Both the position numbers and the translations under genes were made by a program. A stretch of DNA of 64,000 nucleotides from Novosphingobium sp. Rr 2-17 (GTDB taxonomy: Bacteria; Pseudomonadota; Alphaproteobacteria; Sphingomonadales; Sphingomonadaceae). The DNA is taken from positions 1 through 64,000 of the forward strand of contig NZ_AKFJ01000097.1 in NCBI RefSeq assembly GCF_000272475.1, read 5' to 3'. A model generated the notes under the pieces. It was given only the letters and a program-made list of their open reading frames with translations, was not told the origin of the DNA and ran no database searches. Positions 53,147 through 62,361 of this stretch are shown here, in pieces. The number at the start of each line of letters is the position of its first letter. Positions within the stretch are counted from its first letter, which is position 1.

Positions 53147-54142
53147 TCAAGCCTCCTTGGCGATGACGGAATTGAAGCTGTCGACCCACAACTGGCGGAC
53201 GTCGACGTGCTTGGGAATGAGGCCGGCTTGGGTGAACACGTCCGCGACTTCCTGCTGCGATCGGATCGCCTCGCTGGTAACGGGCCGCAGTTCGAAGTCG
53301 GCGCTGCGGTTATGGAACTGATCGCGGACGTAGGCCACTTCCACGCCGATTTCAGCCGCAACGATATCCGCCCATCGATCCTTGTTCTCCCTCGCCCAGT
53401 GATAAGCCTGCTGCAACAGGCCCAGGTAGCTGGCGATCCATTCAGACTTCTGCTTGTCGGCGATGGCATCGACATGGGCGGACATGATGTAGTTGCCGGA
53501 CAGGAACCCGAGTGCGGTCTTGAGCACCCGCGCGCCTTCGGTCGCCAGCGCCCGCTGGATCGGAAAGCCATAAATCGCCCAGGCATCGAGAGACCCGCGC
53601 GAGAACGCGGCGGCGCCATCGGGCACGGTCATCGCCACCGGCTCGATATCGGCCCAGCCAAGACCGACCGAGGACAGCATGCGGATCAGGAAATACTGCG
53701 AGGTCGTCGCCCGCACATAGCCGACGCGCTTGCCCTTGAGATCGGCCAGGGTCTTGATCGACGATCCCTTGGGGACGAGCACGACCTGGTTGTTCACGTC
53801 TCCGCGTAGCACCGCGATCTGGCGAAAGCTCTGGACCGTGGACGCGGCGGCGAACACCGGCGGGATTTCGCTGGTTCCGCCAAAATCGAGCGATCCCGAA
53901 TTGAACGCCTCGACCACCAGATGGCCCGATTGAAACTCCGAATACGTGACGGGGAAGGCCGGTTTGAGCCCGGCGTGCTTGAACAGTAGGCGCGTGTCGC
54001 TTTCACCCTTTCCAGTGATCGGGATACGCAGGCCTTCGCTGCTGCTGCCCTTCGTGGAGCAGCCGGCCAGCCCCATCGCCAGCAGGGCAGCACTGCCCCA
54101 CAGCATCGCGCGCCGGTCGAAATGTCCTGTGTACGCGTTCAT
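53147..54142 (-). CDS. SsuA-like ABC binding lipoprotein, second copy
   Basis: A 331-aa periplasmic binding protein. N-terminus FDRRAMLWGSAALLAMGLAGC combines twin Arg and a lipobox. Core: PVTYSEFQSGHLVVEAFNSGSLDFGGTSEIPPVFAA, SSIKTLADLKGKRVGYVRATTSQYFLIRMLSSVGL, GAAAFSRGSLDAWAIYGFPIQRA. No cognate permease or ATPase is adjacent; it may use SsuBC encoded at 47384-49037. Confidence 0.88.
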   Translation of the reverse strand: MNAYTGHFDRRAMLWGSAALLAMGLAGCSTKGSSSEGLRIPITGKGESDTRLLFKHAGLKPAFPVTYSEFQSGHLVVEAFNSGSLDFGGTSEIPPVFAAASTVQSFRQIAVLRGDVNNQVVLVPKGSSIKTLADLKGKRVGYVRATTSQYFLIRMLSSVGLGWADIEPVAMTVPDGAAAFSRGSLDAWAIYGFPIQRALATEGARVLKTALGFLSGNYIMSAHVDAIADKQKSEWIASYLGLLQQAYHWARENKDRWADIVAAEIGVEVAYVRDQFHNRSADFELRPVTSEAIRSQQEVADVFTQAGLIPKHVDVRQLWVDSFNSVIAKEA

Positions 54143-54282
54143 TCTGAGCGAGCTTCCTCAAGGTCATCGATCCGCCGACCTGTGGGGAGGCTTGCCGGTG
54201 ACGACAAATGAGTTCTCGTGCACAGCAGTTGAGCGTTGCCAATCGAGCCGGCTTGTGGGCGTTGCTGTTCGCCCAGTCTGCC

Positions 54283-55647
54283 TTACAATCCCTCGCCTTC
54301 CACCCAATGCGCATTGGTGAGGTAGCGCGCCAGGTTCCACACTTGCCGGCGGATGTCAGGCACGGCGACGATCTCCCAGGCCTCGCCCTTGGTGATCGGA
54401 CCGACAGCAAAAAGATCCTCCTGCCGCTCGCCGTTCGCGTCGCGGACATTGCCTGCATGCGAGACGTCCAGGCCAAGGCGATGGGCATCTGCGCGAACCC
54501 GCCCTTGCTGCAGGAGGTCTCGGACCAACGGATCGGATGCCCTGGTCAAATCGCCGTCCGGGCCGGTGCAAGTGGCGATGAGACCGACCCGCCGGCTTTC
54601 CTCTTCGTCGGTCCCTCTGGGCCGCCAGGTCACGCACGCGCCGCCGCTGTCGGGCGTGGCGCGCAGCAGCTTGCCGGCAACGAACTGCAGCCGCCCTTCC
54701 CGCTCCAGCGCGGCGATCTGTTCCCCGATTTCCGGGGCGAGGCGATGGCGATGGACGTCCCAGTAGGGGCGCAGGTGGCGCAGGAAGCGCGCTTGGGCTG
54801 CATGATCGTGCCGACGCCAGATGTTCTGGGTATAGGGGCGAAGTTCGTCCACCGCAGCCCGCCAGCCCACCTGTGAAGCGCGAGCGCGTACGTGGCTGAG
54901 AAGATGCGAACCCCGCGCTTCCGGCTCGGCGACCCGCGCCACTGCCGGACCAGTCGGTGCATGGTGTCGCGGCTTGAGGCCGCGCCGGGACAGCGCTGTG
55001 TAGCGCCCGCGATAGCCCGCGCGCTCCAGCGACAGCACGCCGTCGATCGCGGTCAGTCCGCTTCCCAGAAGCAGCACCTCGCGCACCTCGTCGAGCTTGG
55101 GATAGGCGGCGGCCTGCCACGGATTGGTGAAGCAAATGTCCAGTGGCAAGTCGGACAAAGCCGGATGGAGCGAGGGCGGAAAGTTGCCCAGCGCCAGCAC
55201 CAGCGCACGGCAGGCCAATTCCTCACCGCTATTCAGGGTGAGCACCACGCGATCGTCCTTGAACCGGGCTGCGACGGCCTCGCCGGCCCTGATCTCGCCG
55301 CGACCCGGCGCACCAGCCAGCGTTTCTGCGAGCAAGTTACGCAGATATTCGCCGTACGTGCGGCGGGGAACGAACCGGTTCACCGCGTCGCTTCCCGAGA
55401 CGCCCAGCCAGCGCACGAAGTGGTCGAGATCGTCGGGAAACGCGCTCATGTTCGCCGCTCGCACGTTGAGCAAGTGCTCCGGCCGCGACGTGCCGAATGC
55501 GAGCCCGGTTGCCATCTGCGCCACCGCGCGTTCGACCAGCACGACACGGGCGCCATGGCGCAACAAGTTGATCGTCAGCAGCGTGCCACTGAAACCACCT
55601 CCCACGATCGCAACCGGCAGTGTCTCACGCGCTGGGGACAATGGCAT
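54283..55647 (-). CDS. FAD/NAD(P)-binding oxidoreductase
   Basis: A 454-aa flavoprotein, start MPLSPARETLPVAIVGGGFSG (55647). Dinucleotide-binding GGGFSG near residue 15, then LAFGTSRPEHLLNVRAANMSAFPDD and FVRWLG typical of the FAD-NAD(P)-binding family. A second Rossmann segment, EVLLLGSGLTAIDGVLSLERAGYRG, lies at residue ~190. It could reduce flavin for, or be a partner of, the oxygenases, but the reaction is unknown. Separated by 140 bases from the downstream binding-protein gene. Confidence 0.82.
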   Translation of the reverse strand: MPLSPARETLPVAIVGGGFSGTLLTINLLRHGARVVLVERAVAQMATGLAFGTSRPEHLLNVRAANMSAFPDDLDHFVRWLGVSGSDAVNRFVPRRTYGEYLRNLLAETLAGAPGRGEIRAGEAVAARFKDDRVVLTLNSGEELACRALVLALGNFPPSLHPALSDLPLDICFTNPWQAAAYPKLDEVREVLLLGSGLTAIDGVLSLERAGYRGRYTALSRRGLKPRHHAPTGPAVARVAEPEARGSHLLSHVRARASQVGWRAAVDELRPYTQNIWRRHDHAAQARFLRHLRPYWDVHRHRLAPEIGEQIAALEREGRLQFVAGKLLRATPDSGGACVTWRPRGTDEEESRRVGLIATCTGPDGDLTRASDPLVRDLLQQGRVRADAHRLGLDVSHAGNVRDANGERQEDLFAVGPITKGEAWEIVAVPDIRRQVWNLARYLTNAHWVEGEGL

Positions 55648-56142
55648 ACGGTGCTGCTTTCCTTTTTTAGCGAGCCCTTGCGGCCTTGGAAGCCATCGGA
55701 CCAACGGTGCCCATTGTCACTCGTTCCGCATGATTATGGCAACCGCGCTACGATCTGTCGCTGTTTGCGGCATCTGAACGGCGATCTGCTGCGTAACCGC
55801 CGATGGTTGAGCGCATCTCATCGGCAGTTTGGAACTCGTCATTTGATGCAGATCAGGGGCTCTACTATCGGCAAGGCGAACTTCGAAAAGATCGGCCCCG
55901 ATGCCGGCTTCATGCGGGTGATCGGTCGCTAACGTCCGCCACTGCCTGCATCGTCACCTGCTCGCGCTGACAGCACCCGCACGCGCGGACCTGCCCGGCA
56001 TGACGGAAGGCCTCGGCTCGCTACCGCGATCCCATCGGAAATCGTGGTGGGCTTCCGCACGCCGACCGCTTGCTGCCGCTTCGGCGGAAGCGCGCCTTCG
56101 CCCATTCCATTCGACAAGACCAACGAAAGACCAAGGGGAATT
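55648..56142. other. divergent intergenic region
   Basis: About 500 bases between the FAD protein (minus) and a TonB receptor (plus). No family-level gene is seen. A 28-codon plus-strand ORF (55847-55933) is possible but unsupported. Promoters for both flanking genes are expected here. Confidence 0.4.
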
Positions 56143-58494
56143 ATGTCATCCGTGCTTCTGCGCTCCGCCCTGCTGGCGGCGACCGCATCGATCGTTCCGG
56201 CCACTGCGTCGGCCGCCGACGCCACTCCTGCTGAACCCATCGCGGCAGACGCTTCCTCCGCATCGGCAGCCACGGAGATCGTCGTGACTGGTCGCTACAA
56301 AGGCGACGACGTCAGCAAAGTGCCGATCGCAATCACGGCACTGACGTCGCAGCAGATCGATTCGGTCCCCGGCGATTTCAACATCCGCACCTTGCAGCGC
56401 TTCTCGCCCAGCTTGTCGGTGCAAGGCTTCAGTGTGCGCAATCAGACGATCACGATCAGAGGTCTGGGCACCAACAGCGGTCAGGCCAACGAAGGTCTGG
56501 ACCAAGGCGTGGGCATCTACATCGACGGGGTCTATTACGCGCGTACCGGCACCGCCGTTTCGGACCTGCTTGACGTGCAGAGCCTCCAGGTCCTGCGCGG
56601 ACCACAGGGCACCCTGTTCGGCAAGAACACCGTCGCCGGTGCGATCGACATCCGCACCCGCGAGCCCAGCTTCACCCCCGAAGGTTCGTTCAGCCTGACT
56701 TACGGCAACTACAATTATGTGCGCGCACAAGCATCCGCATCGGTGCCGATCTCGGACAAGCTGGCGATCCGCATCGCGGGTTCGTCGAACGTACGCGACG
56801 GGACGATCCAGAACACCACGTACAACGACAAGTGGGACAACCGGCACAGCTATTCGGGCAAGCTCGACGTGCTGTGGAAACCGACCGATACCACCAAGGT
56901 CCGCGTGATCGGTGACTACGGCACGCTGTATGGAACGATCGGCTTCACCACTGTCGCCGGCGTCCTGTCCGGCACGCTGGCGAACGGCACCACCGTTGCG
57001 CGTGATTTCTACGCCAAGGCAGCCTCGGTCGGCTACACTCTGCCCGACAAAGGCGAGTACGATCGCACCACCGACATCGATGGCAACCACAATCAGAAGC
57101 TGAACACCGGCGGCGCCTCGCTGCATGTCGAGCAGGAATTGGGCAATGCGATCCTGACTTCGATCACGGCCTACCGGTTCTGGAATTATTTCCCGCACTA
57201 CGACGGCGACCAGACCGGCGCCGACGTCTACAGCAACTCCACCGTCGGGCCGCACCAGAAGCAATTCAGCCAGGAACTTCGCATCAGTTCGGCCGAGCCA
57301 GGGCCGCTGCAGTATACCGCCGGTCTCTACTATTTCTGGCAGAAGCAGACGAACTACCAGAACACCACTTACGGCAAGGACGCCGCAAAGTGGTTGGTCA
57401 GCGCGTCCGCGCCCGATGCGCTGCTGGACGGGCTGGAGGCCAACTCCATCACCAAGCCGGAAACCAACAGCTATGCCGCGTTCGGCCAGTTGACCTGGAC
57501 CTTCACTCCCAAGTTGAGCGTGACCGGCGGCTTGCGCTATACCTGGGAGAAGAAGAGCGGCAGCTACTCCGCCACGCAGGACGGCGATGTGGCTGATGTC
57601 TCGACGCTGGGCGCCTATGCCGCCACCGCCCAATCGATCCGCAATTCCTACGCCCCGTCGGGCGGAGACTATTACGCATCCAAGAGCGGCGGCAACGTCT
57701 CGGGCCTCCTCACCCTGAACTATCAGGCGACCGACAACGCCAGCCTCTACGCCACGTATTCGCGCGGCTATAAATCGGCGGCGATCAACCTGGTGCGCCA
57801 AAGCGCCGGCCTCGACGTGTTCATCAAGCCGGAGAAGGTGGATGCGTTCGAATTGGGCCTCAAGACCCAGCTTTTCGAGAACAAGCTGACCTTCAACACC
57901 GCGCTGTTCTGGACCAATGTCAACAATTACCAAGCCAATATCTATGACACCGAAAACCGCGTCACGTATCTCAGCAACGCCGGCAAAGTGCGCTCGCGCG
58001 GCGTCGAGGTGGACATTCGCGCCAACCCGGTCGAGGGCCTGACCTTTACCGCGTCGGGTGCTTTCACCGATGCGAAGTACGTGCGCTACACCAATGCGCT
58101 ATGCCCCTACGCGCAGTCCTACCAGAGCTACTGCGACATCTCGGGCCAGCGCCTGAGCGGCGTATCGAAGTGGGTCGGCTCGATCTGGGGCGAATATGCG
58201 CAACCGATCGGGGGAGACAAGACCGCTTATGTCGGCGGCGACGTTGCCTATCGTTCGTCGTTCTATTCGACGGTAAACGACGATCCGTACGCCAAAATCT
58301 CGGCCTACACGCTAGTCGGGGCACGCGTCGGCGTCCGCGCGGACAAGGGCAACTGGGACGTGTCGCTGTGGGCCTCGAACTTGTTCAACGAGAAGTACTG
58401 GAACACCTTGTCGGTCAGCAGCACCGTGGGCATCGTCCAAGGCGTGCTGGGTGATCCGCGCACGTACGGCGTGACGCTGCGCACCAACTTCTAA
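56143..58494 (+). CDS. TonB-dependent outer-membrane receptor
   Basis: A 783-aa receptor, start MSSVLLRSALLAATASIVPATASAADA (ATG 56143), good signal peptide. Plug: ATEIVVTGRYKGDDVSKVPIAITAL, NQTITIRGLGTNSGQANEGLDQG, LQVLRGPQGTLFGKNTVAGAIDI. Barrel ends GVTLRTNF. Followed by two hairpins and the convergent monooxygenase gene. Related in style to the receptor at 27307-29736. Likely organosulfur importer for the operon at 58621-61824. Confidence 0.92.
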   Translation: MSSVLLRSALLAATASIVPATASAADATPAEPIAADASSASAATEIVVTGRYKGDDVSKVPIAITALTSQQIDSVPGDFNIRTLQRFSPSLSVQGFSVRNQTITIRGLGTNSGQANEGLDQGVGIYIDGVYYARTGTAVSDLLDVQSLQVLRGPQGTLFGKNTVAGAIDIRTREPSFTPEGSFSLTYGNYNYVRAQASASVPISDKLAIRIAGSSNVRDGTIQNTTYNDKWDNRHSYSGKLDVLWKPTDTTKVRVIGDYGTLYGTIGFTTVAGVLSGTLANGTTVARDFYAKAASVGYTLPDKGEYDRTTDIDGNHNQKLNTGGASLHVEQELGNAILTSITAYRFWNYFPHYDGDQTGADVYSNSTVGPHQKQFSQELRISSAEPGPLQYTAGLYYFWQKQTNYQNTTYGKDAAKWLVSASAPDALLDGLEANSITKPETNSYAAFGQLTWTFTPKLSVTGGLRYTWEKKSGSYSATQDGDVADVSTLGAYAATAQSIRNSYAPSGGDYYASKSGGNVSGLLTLNYQATDNASLYATYSRGYKSAAINLVRQSAGLDVFIKPEKVDAFELGLKTQLFENKLTFNTALFWTNVNNYQANIYDTENRVTYLSNAGKVRSRGVEVDIRANPVEGLTFTASGAFTDAKYVRYTNALCPYAQSYQSYCDISGQRLSGVSKWVGSIWGEYAQPIGGDKTAYVGGDVAYRSSFYSTVNDDPYAKISAYTLVGARVGVRADKGNWDVSLWASNLFNEKYWNTLSVSSTVGIVQGVLGDPRTYGVTLRTNF

Positions 58495-58498
58495 GACG

Positions 58499-58543
58499 GA
58501 AGGGGGGCGAGCCGGCGCAGAAAGCGTCGGCTCGCCCCCCTTC
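58499..58543. terminator. hairpin terminator after the TonB receptor gene
   Basis: GAAGGGGGGCGAGCCG pairs with CGGCTCGCCCCCCTTC across a 13-base loop. Starts 4 bases after the receptor stop. Confidence 0.85.
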
Positions 58544-58566
58544 GTTATTTGATCTCACACACGAAA

Positions 58567-58598
58567 AGGCCCGCCGCCCTTCATGGGGCAGCGGGCCT
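58567..58598. terminator. second hairpin with T tract between convergent genes
   Basis: AGGCCCGCCGCCC pairs with GGGCAGCGGGCCT (one mismatch) around a 6-base loop and is followed by GATTGTTTTT. On the plus strand it looks like an intrinsic terminator. Confidence 0.8.
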
Positions 58599-58620
58599 GA
58601 TTGTTTTTGGCATTCGCTAA

Positions 58621-59973
58621 TCAGGCAGCGTCGCGTCGTGCTGCCTCTATTTCGTAACGGTTTTGCGGGACGGACAAGCCAAGGTTGCCGCGTAAGGTCT
58701 CGGCTTCGTATTCGGTGCGGAACAAGCCGCGCTCCTGAAGGATCGGCACCACCTCGCCCACGAAGCGACGGAACTGCTCGGGGTGGCCGAAGTGAACGTT
58801 CAGGCCATCGAGCGCGCGGCCTTCGAACCAGCGCTGAATCTCGTTGGCCACCGTCTGCGCCGATCCGGCGAAGGGACTACCACGCCCGGCCCGCGCCCGT
58901 TCCACCGCCTGCCGCAAGGTCAGCCCTTGATCGACGGCCAGGTCGGTAATGATCTTGGCATGGGTGTAAAAGCTGCTTTTGGCATACTCCAGCGCCTCGA
59001 CCGGGAAAGGGGCATCGGGATCGTACTGGCGGAAATCGTGCCAGCCGAACGGCCGCCCGAACTCGGCCAGGGCCTGCTCGAAGCTTTGATCGACGCTGCG
59101 ATAGTGGCGCTCGATCTCCTTGCCATGCTCGTCGGTGTCCCCGACGAAAACCGAGAAGCCGGGCAGAATGACGATCTGGTCGGGATCGCGGCCCAGCCGG
59201 GCGGCGCGGCCTTTGAGGTCGGCGTAGAATGCCTGCCCTTGTTCGATCGTGGCGGCATGGGTGAAGATCGCATCGGCGATGTTCGCACCCAGATCGCGCC
59301 CCTGATCGCTATCGCCCGCCTGGAAGATCACCGGCTCACCCTGGGGCGAACGCTGGATGTTGAGCGGGCCGACCACCTGGAAGAACTCGCCCTTGTGGTC
59401 CAGCCGGTGCAGCTTGTCTGCATCGAGGAACTGGCCGGTCGCGCGGTCGCGAACGAGCGCGCCGTCCTCCCATGACGACCACAGCCCGCGGGCAACGTCG
59501 AGGAACTCGGTCGCCCGGCGATAGCGGGTGTCGTAGTCGAAATGCTCGGGCTGGCTGAAGTTGCCTGCCGTCCCCGCATCACCGCTGGTGACGACGTTCC
59601 ACCCTGCCCGGCCCTTGCTGATGAGATCGAGCGAGGCGAACCTGCGAGCGACACTGAACGGATCGTTGTACGACGTCGTCAACGTCCCGACGAGACCTAT
59701 GCGGCTGGTGGCCGTCGCCAGTGCCGACAACACCGTCAGCGGTTCCAGCCGATTGAGGTAGTGCGGCGGCGAATTGGCCGTGATGAACTGGCTGTCGACA
59801 ATGAAGACCAGGTCGAACTTGGCCGCCTCGGCCTGACGCACTACGTCGATGTACCAGTCGATATTGACGCTAGCGTCCACGGGGATCTCGGGGTCCAGCC
59901 ACCGGTTGCTGTCGCCGGGGCCGCCGACCCCGGTGGGCACGAGGCCCAGTTTCAATTGGCGTTGCTTGGTCAT
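58621..59973 (-). CDS. FMN-dependent luciferase-like monooxygenase (NtaA/DmoA type)
   Basis: A 450-aa member of the same group as the enzyme at 42933-44267, sharing the PHYLNRLEPLTVLSALATATSRIGLVGTL, SVARRFASLDLISKGRAGWNVVTS and GPLNIQRSPQGEPVIFQAGDSDQG blocks. Last gene of a three-gene operon: binding lipoprotein, class II aldolase, monooxygenase. Predicted to open a C-S or similar bond of an imported compound. Confidence 0.9.
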   Translation of the reverse strand: MTKQRQLKLGLVPTGVGGPGDSNRWLDPEIPVDASVNIDWYIDVVRQAEAAKFDLVFIVDSQFITANSPPHYLNRLEPLTVLSALATATSRIGLVGTLTTSYNDPFSVARRFASLDLISKGRAGWNVVTSGDAGTAGNFSQPEHFDYDTRYRRATEFLDVARGLWSSWEDGALVRDRATGQFLDADKLHRLDHKGEFFQVVGPLNIQRSPQGEPVIFQAGDSDQGRDLGANIADAIFTHAATIEQGQAFYADLKGRAARLGRDPDQIVILPGFSVFVGDTDEHGKEIERHYRSVDQSFEQALAEFGRPFGWHDFRQYDPDAPFPVEALEYAKSSFYTHAKIITDLAVDQGLTLRQAVERARAGRGSPFAGSAQTVANEIQRWFEGRALDGLNVHFGHPEQFRRFVGEVVPILQERGLFRTEYEAETLRGNLGLSVPQNRYEIEAARRDAA

Positions 59974-59989
59974 GGCGATCGTTTCCTTG

Positions 59990-60781
59990 TCAGGCGTCGA
60001 AGCCAGGGAGTTGGCGAGCAGCCTTGCGCAGGGCCGCTTCCCATACGAGGTCGTAATGCGACTTCTCGCCCTCGGATGGTGCCCGCACGCGGCCGACCTG
60101 GCGGCGGACTTCTTCCTGTGCGGCCTCAGGCGCGATCAGCACGTTGTCACGACCGATGCTGAGGGTGCGGACTTGGGCACTGCAGGCCGCTTCCAACTGA
60201 TATATGCCGCTGAACGCCTCTCCGATCGATGCGCCCAAGGCCAGCGTGCCGTGGTTGCGCAAGAGCATGACGTTAGTGTCGCCGAGATCCGCTACCAACC
60301 GCTCGCGCTCGTCCAGGTTGAGCGCGACGCCTTCGTAGTCATGATAGGACAAACGTGGGATCAGCGCGAGCGAGCGCTGGTTGAGCGGCAGCAGCCCTTC
60401 CGCGTGGGCCGAAACGGCCATGCCGTCAGCGGTGTGGAAATGGGCAATGAACAGCGCATCCTCGCGCGCGGCGTGGATGGCGGAATGGATCACGTAGCCG
60501 GCATAGTTGATGCCGTACTCGCTCTCACCGATGACGTTGCCGTCGAGGTCTACTTTGACCAGGCTCGATGCGGTGATCTCGTCAAAGGTCAGGCCGAACG
60601 GATTGATAAGAAAGTGGTGGTCCGGGCCCGGCACGCGCGCCGAGATGTGGGTGTAGATGAAATCGTCCCAGCCGTAGATCGCGGACAAACGATAGAACGC
60701 GGCAAGATCGACGCGGACCTTCCACTCCGCTTCGCTGATGCCGGCATTGCGGAAACGGTTGTCCTTGAAAAGTGTGGCCAT
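59990..60781 (-). CDS. class II aldolase/adducin family protein
   Basis: A 263-aa metal-dependent aldolase-like protein. Zn ligands: His pair in FIAHFHTADGMAVSAH and the third in LLRNHGTLALG; the glycine-rich binding segment is IYTHISARVPGPDHHFLINPFG. The family cleaves or decarboxylates small hydroxyacid or sugar-phosphate substrates. Between a sulfonate-type binding protein and a monooxygenase it could process the carbon skeleton of a sulfonate. 16 bases upstream of the monooxygenase gene. Confidence 0.87.
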   Translation of the reverse strand: MATLFKDNRFRNAGISEAEWKVRVDLAAFYRLSAIYGWDDFIYTHISARVPGPDHHFLINPFGLTFDEITASSLVKVDLDGNVIGESEYGINYAGYVIHSAIHAAREDALFIAHFHTADGMAVSAHAEGLLPLNQRSLALIPRLSYHDYEGVALNLDERERLVADLGDTNVMLLRNHGTLALGASIGEAFSGIYQLEAACSAQVRTLSIGRDNVLIAPEAAQEEVRRQVGRVRAPSEGEKSHYDLVWEAALRKAARQLPGFDA

Positions 60782-60819
60782 GAGGGGGGCTCCGTTGATC
60801 GAGGTTTCGGGGGAAGGGG

Positions 60820-61824
60820 TCAGGCGGTGAAGATGCCCGTGTCGACGATCTTGGCGAGATCGACATGGGCGGGCATTTCACCATCGGCATAGAAGCGGTC
60901 CGCCACCCGTTGCAGCGGCGCGAGCGCGGCAGGCGTCGGGGCGACCATCGGCCCGTTTTGACGCTGGACCAGCGCCAGCGACAGCTTGGGGTCGAGCTTG
61001 GTGACGTCTGCGAAGATCTTGGCATAGGCCACCGGATTGGCGATCACCCAATCCTTGGCCCGCGTCTGCCGGGCGATCACATCCTTGATCGCGGCGCGCT
61101 TGGCTGGATCGGTCAGCGACGCTTCGTTCGCGGCTATCAGCAGAAGGTTGGAATTGATCCCGGTGCCATCGCGCAAGACGCGGGCTCCGGTCGTTTCTGC
61201 AGCCAATTGATAAGTGCCGAAGATCGCCCAGGCGTCGATCTTGTTCGATGCGAACGCGGCGGCGGCATCGTTGGGCAGCATGAAGCCGATCGTGACGTCC
61301 TTGCGATCGACCTTCGCCTCCTTCAGCGCTTCGAGCAGCAGATAATGCGAGATGCTGCCTCGTGCGCTGGAGACGATGACCTGCCGCCCCTTGAGTTCCG
61401 CCACCGACTTGATCGCCGAGCGGGCCGGCACGATGATGGCGATGTCGCGCGGCGAACCGACCGACGCGGCGACGATCTTGAGCGGAGAGCCGGCGGCGGC
61501 GGCCAGCACCACCGGAAGGTCGCCGGCTGGCGCGGTATCCACGGCACCGGCGGACAAGGCCTCCAGCAACGGTGCGGCACCTGAAAAGCTGGCCCACTCA
61601 TAATCATAGGGCACGTCTTTCAGCGCACCTGCCGCCTCGAGTTGCGACTGGATCAGGTGAAGTTGGTCGCCCAGGACCAGCTTGGTCCGCCCGCTGTTGC
61701 CACCTCCGCTGCAAGCCGCCAGCCCGAAGGCAACCGCGACAGCGCCCACCCCTGCCAGCACCGAGCGCCGGTCAGCAGAGCCGATCCGACCAGCAAGCGC
61801 GTTCGCAAACGCATGATCCACCAT
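60820..61824 (-). CDS. SsuA-like ABC binding lipoprotein, third copy
   Basis: A 334-aa periplasmic binding protein: twin Arg and lipobox in SADRRSVLAGVGAVAVAFGLAAC. Core: PLLEALSAGAVDTAPAGDLPVVLAAAAGSPLKIVA, LKGRQVIVSSARGSISHYLLLEALKEA, AAAFASNKIDAWAIFGTYQL. No permease or ATPase adjacent. First gene of the operon ending at 58621. Confidence 0.88.
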   Translation of the reverse strand: MVDHAFANALAGRIGSADRRSVLAGVGAVAVAFGLAACSGGGNSGRTKLVLGDQLHLIQSQLEAAGALKDVPYDYEWASFSGAAPLLEALSAGAVDTAPAGDLPVVLAAAAGSPLKIVAASVGSPRDIAIIVPARSAIKSVAELKGRQVIVSSARGSISHYLLLEALKEAKVDRKDVTIGFMLPNDAAAAFASNKIDAWAIFGTYQLAAETTGARVLRDGTGINSNLLLIAANEASLTDPAKRAAIKDVIARQTRAKDWVIANPVAYAKIFADVTKLDPKLSLALVQRQNGPMVAPTPAALAPLQRVADRFYADGEMPAHVDLAKIVDTGIFTA

Positions 61825-61913
61825 GGGCTATCCTTTGAGAAACTTTGGGATGTGCCCACCATGATTTCCAGCTCAGGACAATTTGGTATTTCTCGTCCGG
61901 ACCGCGCAATAAT

Positions 61914-62341
61914 TCATAAGGAGATTGCGGATAGGCACGGGAAGGCCCCCCAATCCAGCAACCTTGCGCGGAACCGATCACGAGCACGGATTGCACGCCA
62001 TGTGATCAGCCGCCCCTCATCGTCTCGATAGACACTGGAGGACGACACGACCACCAGCGCGCCGACGCTATGCTGCACTTCAACGAGCTGGCGACCTTCG
62101 GCAGGGCCATAAGCAGTTACGCCGATCAGCGTATTGGCACCATCGCCCAAGGCGCGGGCCAGCGCGCGTGGGTTTTCCCGATCAAGCGCTACGATATTTG
62201 CGCCGAGGGCGACGAAATCTTCTGGCAATGTGCGCAGGCCCCGAGAGGCGATCGACACGCCCACCTGGCAGCGAGCAAGGTGCTGGCTACCGCGCGGCCA
62301 ATTTGGCCTGTTCCGCCAAGAATGAAGGCATCACGCGCCAC
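61914..62341 (-). pseudogene. NAD-dependent epimerase/dehydratase remnant
   Basis: From GTG 62341 the frame reads ARDAFILGGTGQIGRAVAST (Rossmann GGTGQIG), then is lost near 62272. The next frame continues VSIASRGLRTLPEDFVALGA, LIGVTAYGPAEGRQLVEVQH, LVVVSSSSVYRDDEGRLIT (the SSSSVY active-site region) and stops early. A frameshift and a missing C-terminus make it non-functional. Confidence 0.75.
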
Positions 62342-62361
62342 GATCAGTTCCTATTCAGTGC

